64,000 nt of DNA from Siphonodentalium dalli (taxonomy: Eukaryota > Mollusca > Scaphopoda > Gadilida > Siphonodentaliidae): assembly GCA_032622095.1 (NCBI GenBank), contig CP136069.1, positions 206,888,750-206,952,749 on the forward strand, written 5' to 3'. This document shows positions 1 to 11,143 of this stretch, piece by piece; positions within the stretch are counted from its first letter, which is position 1; each line of letters opens with the position of its first letter. Both the position numbers and the translations under genes were made by a program. A model generated the notes under the pieces. That model was not told the origin of the DNA. It saw only the letters and a program-made list of their open reading frames with translations, and made no database searches.

Positions 1-970
1 ACTCTTCGTGATTTCGACAACACGACCAGGGCAGGCAATTCTGTACAGAATTTCCGCCACACGCAGTTCAGATTTTGAGAAATTGGGTCAGGACGGGTCA
101 CGAAATAGTCGGGAGCCCGGAAGTTCATATATTACGCCATTAAAATGTGTGACGAGTAAGTATCATGATTTCGACATCACAGACAGGGCAGGCAATTCTG
201 TATATGATTTTCGCCACACGCAGTTCAGATTTTAAGAAATGGGTCAGGACGGGTCACAAAATAGAGTCGGGAACCCGAAAATTTACATATTACGCCATTA
301 AAATTGGTGACGAGTAAGTATCACGGCCTGACTCTTCGTGATTTCGACAACACAGGCAGGGCAGGATATTTTGTACAGAATTGTCTGCCCTGGTTGTGTT
401 GTCGAAATCACGAAGAGTAAGGCCGTGATACTTACTCGTCGCCACATTAAATGGCGTACTATGTGAATTTTCGGGGTCCCGACTCTATTTCGTGACCCGT
501 CCTGACACAATTTCTGAAAATCTCAACTGCGTGTGGCGGAAATCCTGTACAGAATTGTCTACCCTGCCTTTGTTTTCAAAATCACGAAGAATACGACCGT
601 GATACTTACTCGTCGCCACATTAAATGGCGTAATATGTGAGTTTTCGGGGTCCCGTCTCTATTTCGTGACCCGTCTAGACCCCATTTATTAAAATCTGAA
701 CTGCGTGTGGCGGAAATCCTGTACAGAATTGCCTGCCCTGCTTGTGTTGTCGAAATCACGAAGAGTAAGGCCGTGATACTTACTCGTCACACATTTTAAT
801 GGAATAATATGTAAATTTTCGGGGTGCCGACTCTATTTCGTGACCCGTCCTGACCCAATTTAAAAAAACTCAACTGCGTGTGGCGGAAATCCTGTATAGA
901 ATTGTCTGCCCTGCCTGTGTTTTCAAAATCACGAAGAATACGACCGTGATACTTACTCGTCGCCATATTT
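1..970. repeat. ~175-bp satellite array with an orientation switch
   Basis: Repeated blocks carry the words CGTGATTTCGACAACAC, CGCCACACGCAGTT, GGGTCAGGACGGGTCACG and ACGAGTAAGTATCACGG. Copies recur about every 170-178 bp. The first two and a bit are in one orientation (about 1-370); from about 380 to 970 the same unit reads as its reverse complement. Around 303-443 the two orientations face each other as an inverted repeat with arms of about 60-70 bp. Short open frames inside are by-products of the repeat. The array resumes at 2391 after a LINE fragment. Confidence 0.85.
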
Positions 971-2390
971 TAATCTACATAAATGATATTGCAGACAATA
1001 TTAAATCGCATGTTAGATTATACGCGGACGACACATGCCTCATAAATTCCGATACGGACATACAAAACCTTGAACAAAGTGTAAATAAAGACATGGAAAA
1101 CACAAAAAAGTGGGCCGATACATGGCTAGTGAAATTCAATAATTCTAAAACAAAATTACTATTTTTTACAAGTTCACAAAGCCCTGAGAGACCGAATATA
1201 GTCTTTGATGGACTGCAACTCGAATATTCTAAACAACACACGCATCTAGGTATGGAAATAGATGACGACTTAACATGGGACAGTTATATAGAAAATGTAT
1301 GTACCAGAGCTTATGCTAAACTATCCCAACTACGAAGACTGAAGTATATTTTGAACCGCAAAACTCTTGAAATCCTCTATTTATCACACGTCCGTCCAAT
1401 CATGGAATATGCGAGTAGTGTCTGGGCTGGAGCACCAGATAAGTTACTTAAAAAACTTGATGTAGAATACGAGGCTGCACGAATAATAAGTGGCTGCACG
1501 CGATCAGTATCCCACAAACGTCTACTAACCGAAATGGGTTGGGAAACACTCTCAGACAGAAGGCAATTAAAGCGTTTTTCACTTTTTCATAACATTGTCA
1601 ATCACAGAGTGCCCAAATATTTAGTCGACTTACTTCCCCAAAAAAATTCTGACATAAGTGATCATGATACGAGATTTGCGTCAAACTTTATCCATTTTAA
1701 ACCCAATTCCAAACGAATGGAGTCTACATTCATGCCAACGTGTGTAAAATACTGGAATGCAACCAAAATTGAGACTCGAGATGTCCGCCACCTTTGTTAT
1801 GTAAACAAAATTAAACCTATAACACCCAAACCACCAAAGTACTATACTGTCGGAAAGCGGACTGAAAACATATTTCACTGTAGATTACGATGTGAATGTA
1901 GCAACTTGCTATCCGATAAGGTTCTAAATCACATTGCAAATTCAAAAGACTGCACCTGTGAAAATGGTGAAGAAAATGCCTTTCATTATTTCTTTGATTG
2001 CCACCTACATTCAATCCCAAGAATTCGTCTATTGAATAAATTACTTCCTTACAACATTTATTCATTAAAGATTTAGCTTTTTGGAGATCCTGCACTTCCT
2101 TATTGTGACAACATGAACATTTTCTTAGCTGTACAGTTATTCATATGCGAGACAAATCAGGATTCTTTTGACTAACTCCGCTAAATAATGATACGTACAA
2201 GCTAGCAAGCGAAACAAAGAAACAAAGAAATCCGACTTTAAATCAAACACTTGTACAAACTTATGACAAACTCGGGGGTGGGGATGACCGGTGATATGTA
2301 TATATGTTCAACTTGTTTTGCTAGTGATGTTGCTTCGCCATTACTAATTATTTATTTTTCAGTGTAATAACATATGGCAGAGGGGGTTAC
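971..2390 (+). mobile_element. 5'-truncated non-LTR retrotransposon (LINE) fragment
   Basis: The reverse-transcriptase tail and a short AT-rich 3' region are embedded between two same-orientation segments of the ~175-bp satellite. The left junction lies near 970, where satellite sequence gives way to RT code in mid-domain; the right junction lies near 2390, where satellite sequence resumes. Loss of everything upstream of the catalytic palm is the usual outcome of incomplete reverse transcription during LINE insertion. No target-site duplication could be defined, because about 75 bp of satellite consensus is missing between the two junctions. Confidence 0.8.
974..2076 (+). CDS. partial LINE reverse transcriptase, C-terminal half (jockey/CR1-like)
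   Basis: A continuous frame of about 367 codons begins with ILIYINDI, which normally precedes the RT catalytic box. The catalytic box itself reads YADD (about 1021-1032). A thumb-like region follows (HLGMEIDDDLTW, then YLSHVRPIMEYASSVW). Near 1875-2003 is a Cys/His-rich tail (HCRLRCEC, CTCENGEENAFHYFFDC), common at the end of jockey/CR1-like ORF2 proteins. The open frame extends upstream into satellite DNA to 880, but that part is not RT. The endonuclease and the first RT blocks are absent, so the fragment cannot be active. The lack of stops or frameshifts over 1.1 kb suggests a fairly young insertion. Confidence 0.85.
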
Positions 2391-2900
2391 CCATAAAATC
2401 TGAACTGCGTGTGGCGTAAATCCTGTACAGAATTATCTGACCTGTCTGTGTTGTCGAAATCGCGAAGAGTAAGGCCGTGATACTTACTCGTCGCCACTTT
2501 AAATGGCGTAATATATGAATTTTTCGGGATCCCGACTCTATTTCGTGCCCCGTCCTGACCCCATTTCTTAAAATCTCAACTGTATGTGGCGGAAATCCGG
2601 TTTGAAATGGTTCACCCTGGCTGCGTTGTCAATATCATGACCAGTAATACCGTGATACTTACTCGTCGCCACATTAAATGACGTAATATATGAATTTCCT
2701 GGGTCCCGACTCTATTTCGTGACCCGTCCTGATCCCATTTCTTGAAATCTGAATTGCTTGTAGCGGAAATCCTGTTTGCTATGGTTCACTTTGACTGCGT
2801 TATCAAAATCACGACGAGTTATGCCGTGATATTTACTCGTCGCCACTTTAAATGGCGTAATATGTGAATTTTCCGGGTCACGACACTAGTTCGTGAACCG
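2391..2900 (-). repeat. ~175-bp satellite, continuation beyond the LINE
   Basis: About three more units in the same orientation as 380-970, recognised by GAAATCACGA, CTTACTCGTCGCCAC, ATTTCGTGACCCGTCCTGA and CTGTATGTGGCGGAAATCC. The last unit is the most diverged and fades out near 2900. Together with 380-970 it shows that the LINE fragment landed inside an existing array. Confidence 0.8.
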
Positions 2901-2989
2901 GTCGGGCCACATTTCTCAAAGCTGCACGTGATGGGAATACTGTTTGGAATGTGACCATGCAGATAAAAGTGTTCCGTCCTCTTATACCT

Positions 2990-3284
2990 ATACAGACTAA
3001 ATTTCAAATGGATAACCCCATTACTCCACGGAATGCGCGTTCAATGTAAAGTGCTTGAAGGTCAAGCTCACGCAGCACGAACTTGTCTGTAGCGTATAAA
3101 TATTCCCCGGGTCAAAATAGTTCCACATACGAAGATTCAGCCTAATCGGTCAAACGGTTCTCGAGTTCTGAATTACAATATAAAAACCGCAAATTTGTAC
3201 GCCTGTACGCCTGTACGCCTGATCGCGTGGCGATTCACCTCGTGAAAAATCGTACCTCATATATATATATATATATATATATAT
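2990..3284. repeat. transposon-tail-like sequence, GTACGCCT repeats and (TA)n tract
   Basis: After the satellite there is sequence resembling the 3' part of a SINE or LINE (AATCGGTCAAACGGTTCTCG near 3151), then three direct copies of an 8-bp word GTACGCCT (about 3198-3222), then an uninterrupted TA dinucleotide tract at about 3257-3284 that abuts the first 628-bp unit. No coding frame is credible here. Confidence 0.5.
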
Positions 3285-4600
3285 ACAACCTAAATCCGTT
3301 GAACAAGGAGAGGTGTTAACAATTAAATCGCAAGATAACTAGTTCTTACTCTACATAGCTATATAGCTATGTAGAGTAAGCATTAGGCGGACCATTGACC
3401 ATCATTAGGCAGACCGCGAATTTATGCAGACGAAATCGGGTCTGCCTAATGTGTGCATGCCAGTCACGACTTGTTATCTTGTGATTTAATTGTTAACACC
3501 TCTCCTTGTTCAACGGATTTAGGTTGTCTTTTGTTTATAAAATGATGGGATTGAAAAAATTGTTGAAAAGGGCATTTCCGCCCCAATAATTTGGAGACAT
3601 GTATATTCGATCGATATACAGTTTCATCATTGTGCGGTCTTTTTTCAATCCCGAAATTTGTACTCAATTTCGATGTATACACCAGATTTTTCGATGTTTT
3701 AATGACATTTGACCTGTTATCTTCTTTTTTGCTGCATCCTATACATAAAAATTCAAAAACCAAAAAAGTTTATTTTTTCAAGACCGCTGTGGATGTTTCG
3801 ACCGCAGAATGATGAAATTATATATCTACAGAATATACATGTCTCAAAACTAATGGGGCTGAAATGCCTTTAACAATTTGTTTTTTCAATCCCATCATTT
3901 TATAGACAAAAGACAACCTAAATCGGTTGAACAAGGAGATGTGTTAACAATTAAATCGCAAGATAACTAGTTCTTACTCTACATAGCTATATAGCTATGT
4001 AGAGTAAGCATTAGGCGGACCATTGACCATCATTAGGCAGACCGCGAATTTATGCAGACGAAATCGGGTCTGCCTAATGTGTGCATGCCAGTCACGACTA
4101 GTTATCTTGTGATTTAATTGTTAACACCTCTCCTTGTTCAACGGATTTAGGTTGTCTTTTGTTTATAAAATGATGGGATTGAAAAAATTGTTGAAAAGGG
4201 CATTTCCGCCCCGATAATTTGGAGACATGTATATTCGATCGATATACAGTTTCATCATTGTGCGGTCTTTTTTCAATCCCGAAATTTGTACTCAATTTCG
4301 ATGTATACACCAGATTTTTCGATGTTTTAATGACATTTGACCTGTTATCTTCTTTTTTGCTGCATCCTATACATAAAAATTCAAAAACCAAAAAAGTTTA
4401 TTTTTTCAAGACCGCTGTGGATGTTTCGACCGCAGAATGATGAAATTATATATCTACAGAATATACATGTCTCAAAACTAATGGGGCTGAAATGCCTTTA
4501 ACAATTTGTTTTTTCAATCCCATCATTTTATAGACAAAAGACAACCTAAATCGGTTGAACAAGGAGATGTGTTAACAATTAAAACCCCAGATAACTAGTT
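3285..4600. repeat. tandem 628-bp palindromic units (two full, one partial)
   Basis: The word ACAACCTAAATC begins at 3285, 3913 and 4541, exactly 628 bp apart. The first two units differ at very few positions; the third diverges after about 50 bp. Each unit is made of arms in alternating orientation: the arm ending in AAGATAACTAGT is answered by its reverse complement (about 3468-3530). A second inverted pair covers the ATGATGGGATTGAAAAAA / TTTTTTCAATCCCATCAT sequences. A perfect 36-bp palindrome lies at 3345-3380 and recurs at 3973-4008. A 97-99-codon frame on the minus strand (3464-3763 and 4098-4391) is repeated with the unit and resembles no family I know. Confidence 0.9.
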
Positions 4601-5289
4601 GTGACTGACATGCAAAAAGTAGGCAGACCGAATTTGGTCTGCATAATGTCACAGTCTGCCTTATGATGGTCAATGGTCCTCTTAGAATTAGGCAGACCTG
4701 AGAATTTGTATATTTCATATTACTTGAGGAATCACAAATTCCCATTGATCACACCTTGATGGTCACATTTAGAACAAAACTAGAGAAAGATTGTTTAAAA
4801 TTGAGCGGTTTTAAAGTTTTTTGTATATGTCTGCCTAATGATGATGAGAAAACCACTGTATGCTGTGGATATTTGTTGGGGATAGAGAATGCTCTTGCTT
4901 AAAAGTGTTATACGGTTTCTCATAAATTGTATATTCAAATAGCATCATAAAACATGATTATTACAGTCATGGGATATAAGTAGTGGCTCACCTTGTCAAT
5001 TGTCATTCTGTTTGTCGCGATTAATCCGTTCCAACAATAATGAAGTATGTATTTATTTACAACTGCGTATACATTAGACGTTATAATATGATACATGAAC
5101 ATCATAAACACATTAGTTTGATAAAAGATGATAATTGAGTTTTGAATATTGAGATGTATCAATCAATTTAGTGGGTTGGACTAAGTTCTCGAGGACACCT
5201 GGCTGTCTCCGTGAAGATACAGATGTTTCAAAGAAATTTCCAGGTGCTCCTCTGTTCATGGTGCTATATATTGGCTAAATATTATCAAT
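4601..5289. other. gene-free stretch with a small inverted-repeat element (4687-4840)
   Basis: Within the stretch, ATTAGGCAGAC at 4687 and its reverse complement GTCTGCCTAAT ending at 4840 bound a ~154-bp segment. The same AGGCAGACC word occurs as a hairpin inside each 628-bp unit and again at about 4610-4665. This looks like a small MITE family nested with the tandem units. I see no coding sequence from 4841 to 5289. Confidence 0.45.
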
Positions 5290-5626
5290 TTAACCCTTTG
5301 GAGAGTATCTGTAACGTCATATACATGACGTAATGAGTAAATTTAACGTCATAGCAATAATTATTAACAAGTTCGGGTCAAAATGGTCCAATAATTCGTT
5401 TTAATTTATGTGCATTTTTTGTTAACGTGTGTTATCATAATCGATTGCACTTATATATTTGGGACATTATATTAATCAAAATAACTCCTACACAAATCAT
5501 TTATAAATCAGATGCTTTATTGAAGTTATGTCTACGTAAAATAACATTTCCTGAAACGACATATATGTCGTTCTACTCCTCAACCGATAGACGACATATA
5601 TGTCGTTCTACTCGCCAAAGGGTTAA
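5290..5626. mobile_element. piggyBac-type MITE flanked by TTAA
   Basis: TTAA (5290-5293) is followed by CCCTTTGG; at the other end CCAAAGGG is followed by TTAA (5623-5626). A TTAA target duplication with termini starting CCC is the hallmark of piggyBac transposons. Inside the termini are short subterminal palindromes: ACGACATATATGTCGT twice on the right, and a related ACGTCATATACATGACGT on the left. The 329-bp interior has no transposase, so it would depend on an element elsewhere. Both TTAA copies and the first 8 bp are perfect. Confidence 0.85.
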
Positions 5627-6104
5627 ACGAAATGTTGATGCGCATAAATCTTAGCTACATGTGCCAGTCACAGAGCGAGATTTTGAGTTGTTTATGTCAG
5701 TCGAAGAGTCTGTTATAAAACCCTTGTCAGATGTGCAGAAAAGTCTTATGCTACTAACTGCATTTTCTTGTATATCAGAAGAAACTATATTTGACAACAC
5801 ACTGTGACCACTATTTTTGAACAGGCATTCCATATCTCTTGACAAATTGTAACTTTTTTGTGGAAACTGTATTGAATGGAACAGATTCAATTTTGTTATA
5901 ATATATATGCAATCCTCTGATGGTTCGGGGTCTCTCAGTTTGCACGAATATATGTATCTCTTCAATAGAATGATAAATATACGTTAAATGCTTCTTCTAT
6001 GTATCTCTTTTTGCTAGCTCATTTTGTGAATGCCCTGATTGCGATTCCCATATAAATATGACAGTTAAGAATAATATGGCTCAGTGGTTATCTGGACAAC
6101 TCAA
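5627..6104. other. gene-free stretch
   Basis: AT-rich sequence with one minus-strand open frame of 104 codons (5651-5965) that has no recognisable domain, splice context or homologous feel. No repeat is recognised here. Confidence 0.4.
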
Positions 6105-6728
6105 ATAGAAAGAATTTGACAGAAAATGAAAAATAACGGAATAGGTGGTGGCTATTGTCAAATCGACGATGAGCGATACCCTCCAGTGACTTTTTCCAGA
6201 AATTAACGATTTTGGTAAAGCGAGCCCTGTGGTTATGTCCTAGCCTATTTGCCCATATTGTTGGGGTTAAAATTACTACATCGTACCATAATTCTACCTG
6301 ATATGAAAAAAAGTGTTGGTTAATTTAGATTTTCCTGCCATTTGGAGCCAAAATATTTATTTTTTGCTGAAAAATCGCACTTTTTCACAAATATATTATT
6401 TTTCGAACATTATCATTGAAATTGATATTTTATAATGCCCAAATATTTAATTCTTATGGTGATGCAGTTATTTGCGAAGCATATGCAGAAAGAAGTTAAC
6501 AGAAATTTAGAACAATTCGCGAAATAATGGATTTTAGCTACACCTCCCCAAACACGTTTTTGGTCGAAATAATACATATTTTTGTTCAGAACTTTACCAA
6601 ACTTCCCAATTGATCATACTGGGACCCAACATAATTCTTTTGCTGAAGATTGAGCCCGGGGACATTGCTTAAGTGATTAATGACATGTTCACTCTTCCAG
6701 ACCCCTATTTACAACAACAACGCATTTT
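6105..6728 (-). repeat. 620-bp dispersed element, copy 1
   Basis: This segment is the reverse complement of 15255-15873 along almost its whole length. Shared words include AACGATTTTGGTAAAG, GGAGCCAAAAT, a run reading CCCCAAACACGTTTTTGGTCG, and a terminus TTACAACAACAACG. It is therefore a full-length dispersed element with two copies in opposite orientation about 9 kb apart. It encodes no protein; its superfamily is not clear from the ends. Confidence 0.75.
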
Positions 6729-7379
6729 ATTTGCTATTACATACAATAAGTGTCGCATATCAATCAACCAATCAATAGTTTATTCTCAAAAAAACAATAA
6801 TGGTATACAGAGATTACAATAATTGGACAGCTGGAGAACCCAGCATGTCCGCCATATAGATGCACAAGTACTCCATTCGCGTTTAAGATTGAAATGCAGT
6901 AGTTTGAACTATGGCCAATTGAGTAATCACATTAAAACGTCCCCTCTCTGTCATTGTGGCAAATAGAAAAAGCATATCATTACCTTTTGGAATACAGTGG
7001 TCCTAAGACTGAACTTCTATGCGCCATACTGAATGTAATTTTATCAGAAATACTCTTTTTATGTACAGCAACTCACTCAGCGCGAAAATATTAAAATAGT
7101 TGACGGGGTTCAAACATTTATCTCGAAAACAAAGCGATTTCCATAATTCTGCCATGTGTTAAAACTTCGTGAAAAGCATTGAAACCCTGCTGAGCGCGAA
7201 ATTTACCACCTCCAGATCGTCTGCAATCTCACGGCGACGGGCGTATCAATGACGAAAACAACATGATCTGTGTAGCATTGCGTCCAATCAGCTCCAACGA
7301 AACTATGTGTATATCATTGTATCCAATCAGTTCCAACTGGATTACATCCTAATTTTCCCCATACAATCTCCCTCCCAGA
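6729..7379. other. gene-free stretch
   Basis: Low-information AT-rich sequence between the 620-bp element and the first ~185-bp array. A weak internal duplication is seen around 7265-7350 (GTCCAATCAGCTCCAAC / ATCCAATCAGTTCCAAC). No exon is recognised. Confidence 0.4.
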
Positions 7380-8560
7380 TAAATTGTTTACCTCCGGATA
7401 GAACTACCACATACTTATATATCGCATAGTTTCGGCAACAATATATGTTGATATTGAATTCATAATCCCTTCAGTACATGATGTGTTCAAGACCTCAAAT
7501 AGGGTAGGGGTACATACAACAGTGAACATTTGCCAGCCGCTTCTTGTGGAGTGCCACATAATGCAGACTTTCCGGAACCAACACATATGTATATTCTGAT
7601 AACAACTAACTTTTGGTCAAGCCCTCAATTAATATTGGGGTCATATCATTTCACCATGTGGTGTCTTCCAAGACTTCAAATAAAGTAGGGGTCCTCAAAA
7701 TTTAGCATTTCTTATTTTTCAGTCACTTTTCGTTAAGTGCTCATTCTTTCAGAACCCAAATCCATCTATTTACATTGTTTACGTCCGTTTTCAATTAACT
7801 CGCCATTGTCCATACACGCAGTCAATGATGATATCGTTCCAATCCGTGGTGTGTTCTAGTCTTCAAATTGGGAAGGGGGTAATACAAACATTGAAAAATC
7901 GCATTATTTATTTTTCAGTCGCTTTTTGTAAAGTGTCCCTGACTGTCGGGAATTAACCCATCTATAACAATTGTGTATTTCTTTATAGAATAGCCATTTG
8001 TCCATATCGTCGTTTGACCATGAGAGCACATCCATTCAGTTCGTGGTAGGTTCAATGGTTTACATGGGGGTAGGGGTCCATTAAAATTCGCCTTCATCGT
8101 TTGCCATCTGCTTTGTGTAAGGTGCCACGGTGTTCTCGCGAACTGCGGGCTCACGAGACCATTGCCAATCGGCCACAATCTCGGGTAATATGGATAGCTT
8201 ATGCCTTGAGCTAGTGTTGTGTTCAAGACTTCAGATAGGGATGGAGTCCCCTGAGAGTAAAATTTAGCCCTTTCATTTGCTGACCATTGTTGTAAAGTGC
8301 CGTAGGCTATCGGGAACCATCTCATCCATAACAGATTCGTATTGCCAGATAATAATCCCATTTGTCCACAACTTCAGTTAACATTGAGAGCATATCATTT
8401 TGTTAAGACTTCAAGTTGGATAGTGGGGTCCTCAAGACATAGAAAATTCGCCTTCTTGTTTGCCAGCCGCTTTTTGTAAAGTGTTCCAGGATTTCGAGGG
8501 AACCAAATCACCCATATATCAATTAATAATTCCATGACAGCAATACCTTTCGATCACACA
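7380..8560 (+). repeat. ~185-bp repeat array, block 1
   Basis: Six to seven diverged units share, in order: a TTCAAGACTTCAAAT-like word, GGGTAGGGGTCC, TTCGCCTTC, TTTGCCAGCCGCTTTTTG, TAAAGTG, and CCATTTGTCC with TTAATATTGAGAGCA. The TAAAGTG word recurs near 7735, 7928, 8116, 8291 and 8476, i.e. every 175-193 bp. Block 2 at 13500-14780 has the same unit in the same orientation. Minus-strand open frames here (e.g. 7915-8361) are repeat artefacts. Confidence 0.8.
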
Positions 8561-9489
8561 CTCAGCTAAGTATGAGAGAATATAACTTCAGTTCATGCTC
8601 TGATCAAGATATTAAAGTCGCCGTCGCGAAAATTCTCAATATATGTTCATTTATTAATATTTGTATCAAGTTATGCACACTTATTTAAGAAAACAATCCC
8701 CCGCTGTCTGAAAGATACGAGTGTTTACGACTGTGTGTGTCTGGATGATAGCCTGATGCCTCAATACATTATCTATTTTGACGGAAACAGTTATTTGCGA
8801 GAAAGCGTTTGACGTATTAAAGGACCTTGGGTATTTCCCACAGAATGGCTGACACTGACAGAAACATTTTTTGCGATCTGATTGTTCCTCGTCTGATTCG
8901 TCAGCAAAAGACACTTTAAATTTGACAACGGGAGCGTACATGCACGAGACGGAATTACCACAAAATTACCATGGTGTGAGACCACCAAACGATCCAGACC
9001 TTGGATGGCGAAGAGGTGAAAATCGCGTACGAAATTGGTGAGTCACTGAGCGTCTCTTATTAAAAATATCGCGGTCACTGGCAAAACATGTGAAAATAAA
9101 ATTGATGTAAATACTAGCTAAAACCCCGTTTATACGAGCGGACATGTGTAATAATCATTACGCATACTCAATACATCGAAATATGAAATATAATTCAAGG
9201 AAAAGTTGTGTGTCTGCCGAAATGTTAGTCTAAAAATATACTTTTTTTACTAAAAATGTCAATTTTTTTGATGTATTGAAATTCTGGACTCGACCACTGC
9301 CAGTCCATGGCTGCTCACGGATTGACATTGGATTCAGCTATTAGTATCAGTACTATCACAATCAGAGACAGTGTTTGCAGTAACTTTGCACTGGCTAAAA
9401 AAATAAAAAATAATTTGCCAAAATTTAGCTAACTCTTGATTTGTGACATTGTCCAAGAAAAAAATGTGTCTTGAAAGTTGAATATTCAA

Positions 9490-9700
9490 CATGTTAATTG
9501 TTATCTCGACACATCTTGAGATCCTGACATGCGCATCTCAAGTTCTGAACATATTACTAGTATCTCGCGATATTATCTTGAGATCTCTGCATATTTTCTT
9601 GAGATCTTGCCGTATGATCTCGAGAAAATATGTTAATATCTCAAGATTCTTTTCTCGAAATCTCGAGAGAGTCGAGATAATATCTTGGTGGGGATATTTT
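9490..9700. repeat. cluster of degenerate ATCTCGAGAT/TCTTGAGAT palindromes (intronic)
   Basis: Within the intron of the P2X7-like pseudogene, about ten short words of the type TCTTGAGATC, ATCTCAAG, TATCTCGCGATA, CTCGAGA occur within 200 bp. They are mutually self-complementary, so the stretch could fold extensively. This looks like decay of a simple palindromic repeat. No protein signal is present. Confidence 0.5.
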
Positions 9701-10009
9701 CTATAACAGTATATGGTACATTGTATATCATTTTGAAGACAGATTCATTGTGGTCCAAGTGAGATGATTAATCATATTCATGGGTTCACATGACTGTCGG
9801 GGTACTATACATGTACATGTAGTATGTCTTTTGAATGAAAATCTGTTACGGTACTGGTATAGAAGAGCAACAGGAGGTATCTCGGATTCTCGGTCCAAAA
9901 CAGCATCAACCCAACCAATTTCCCAAGCTGTTGTGGACTGAGAAGACTTGGTCTATACATGCCAATGTATGCTATTTCTGAATATAATGTCATGAAACGG
10001 AAAGAAATT

Positions 10010-10720
10010 AACTTTCCATGAAAAAGTTGTTTGAGTCAGTATTTGGGGCAGGAGAAAGATACTCGGGTTTATTATCGCCCCACTCCCCAACCGAGCAGCT
10101 ACTTATGACAAAAATGAATTTATTATTTTATAAGTTGCTTATTTTGCTTCATACACTCATGAAAAGGCGAGACATACTCAAGCCTCGGTATTCCCCCTCC
10201 CACCCCAAACCCTGACTCAATGAAATTTTTCTCGATTAATTTTAATTTCTCGCCATTTCATGACTATATAAAGCGATATACCGGTACATGTAAGTGATAA
10301 ATAATAAGATATTTTTGTCTCATATGCAGCTGCTGGTTTCTTTTGGGGGGGGGGGGGATATTCAGGCCTGTGTAATTTCTCCCCAGCCCAAATCCTGACT
10401 CAATCAAAATTTTAATGGATATATAGCATTATAGGGCAATATAAGCAATAAAATAATTAGTTTATTTTTGTCATATACTTTTATGTAGATGCTGGTGTGG
10501 GGGATATTCAGACCTGGGTATCTAATTCCCCCCTCTCCACACAAAACCTGACTCAAACAACTTGTAACATGTTAATTTATCGCCATTTAATGACTATAAC
10601 ATAAAAATAAATAAGCAATAAATTAATACGTGTACATTTATATTTTGTCATATGTTGAATTCTCGGTGGGTGTGAGCATTTGACAGACTGAAAATAGTAA
10701 AAAGGGGGGAATGCACTGGG
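10010..10720. repeat. ~170-bp intronic repeats in both orientations
   Basis: Words GTTTGAGTCAG..TTTGGG and the reverse CCCAAATCCTGACTCAA, with CTCATGAAA/TTTCATGACTATA and GGGGATATTCAGGCCTG, recur at about 10018, 10205, 10370 and 10540. They recur again, in the first orientation, at about 12060-12460 outside the gene. Some copies are flanked by G or C homopolymers (10346-10358, 12181-12205). No coding sequence. Confidence 0.6.
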
Positions 10721-10937
10721 GGAGATATCATGTACACCAGGTAAACAAACTACTATAGTATAAGCTGTGAATCGTTAAAATAGGATATTAACAAAACTGG
10801 ATAATGAAATAGATACCTGGTAAACAATTCAGCAGTTATAACTTCTGATATCAAATTTGTGCGGAACTTATCCAAGATGCATGTATCCATGAGAACAATT
10901 GGACGGACAGACGCATGCCCACTGTCATTCATCAGAA

Positions 10938-11143
10938 CATACAGCAATGACCTAAACATTCAACCCCTTAACCACAGCAGAACTGTGGGTAACTTTTCAG
11001 GATTTAGTCCGAAATATGACTTGTTGCCATTCATGAGAGCTTTCCGATGAATTTCCACAAGCCATATTTCCAACTGAATCCTGAAACTATACCTATAATT
11101 CTGATGTGGTTAAGGGGTCGATTATTTAGGGCATTACTGTATG
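10938..11143. mobile_element. ~205-bp imperfect palindrome (MITE-like), intronic
   Basis: The left half from CATACAGCAATGACCTAAA is answered by the right half ending TTTAGGGCATTACTGTATG. CCCCTTAACCACA / TGTGGTTAAGGGG and TCAGGATT / AATCCTGA are also paired. The arms of ~100 bp meet with almost no loop near 11043. The structure fits a small foldback or MITE copy inserted 100 bp before exon 2 of the P2X7-like pseudogene. Confidence 0.6.

Noticed and set aside
5651-5965. 104-codon minus-strand frame beside the piggyBac MITE
   Set aside because: No recognisable domain and no supporting neighbours; retained only as an open stretch.
7915-8361. 148-codon minus-strand open frame
   Set aside because: Lies wholly inside the ~185-bp repeat array and changes with unit divergence; no domain or splice context.
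8681-8988. Minus-strand 65- and 86-codon frames with CFCQCQPFC
   Set aside because: They are antisense to the start of the P2X7-like exon 1 region and show no splice context on that strand.
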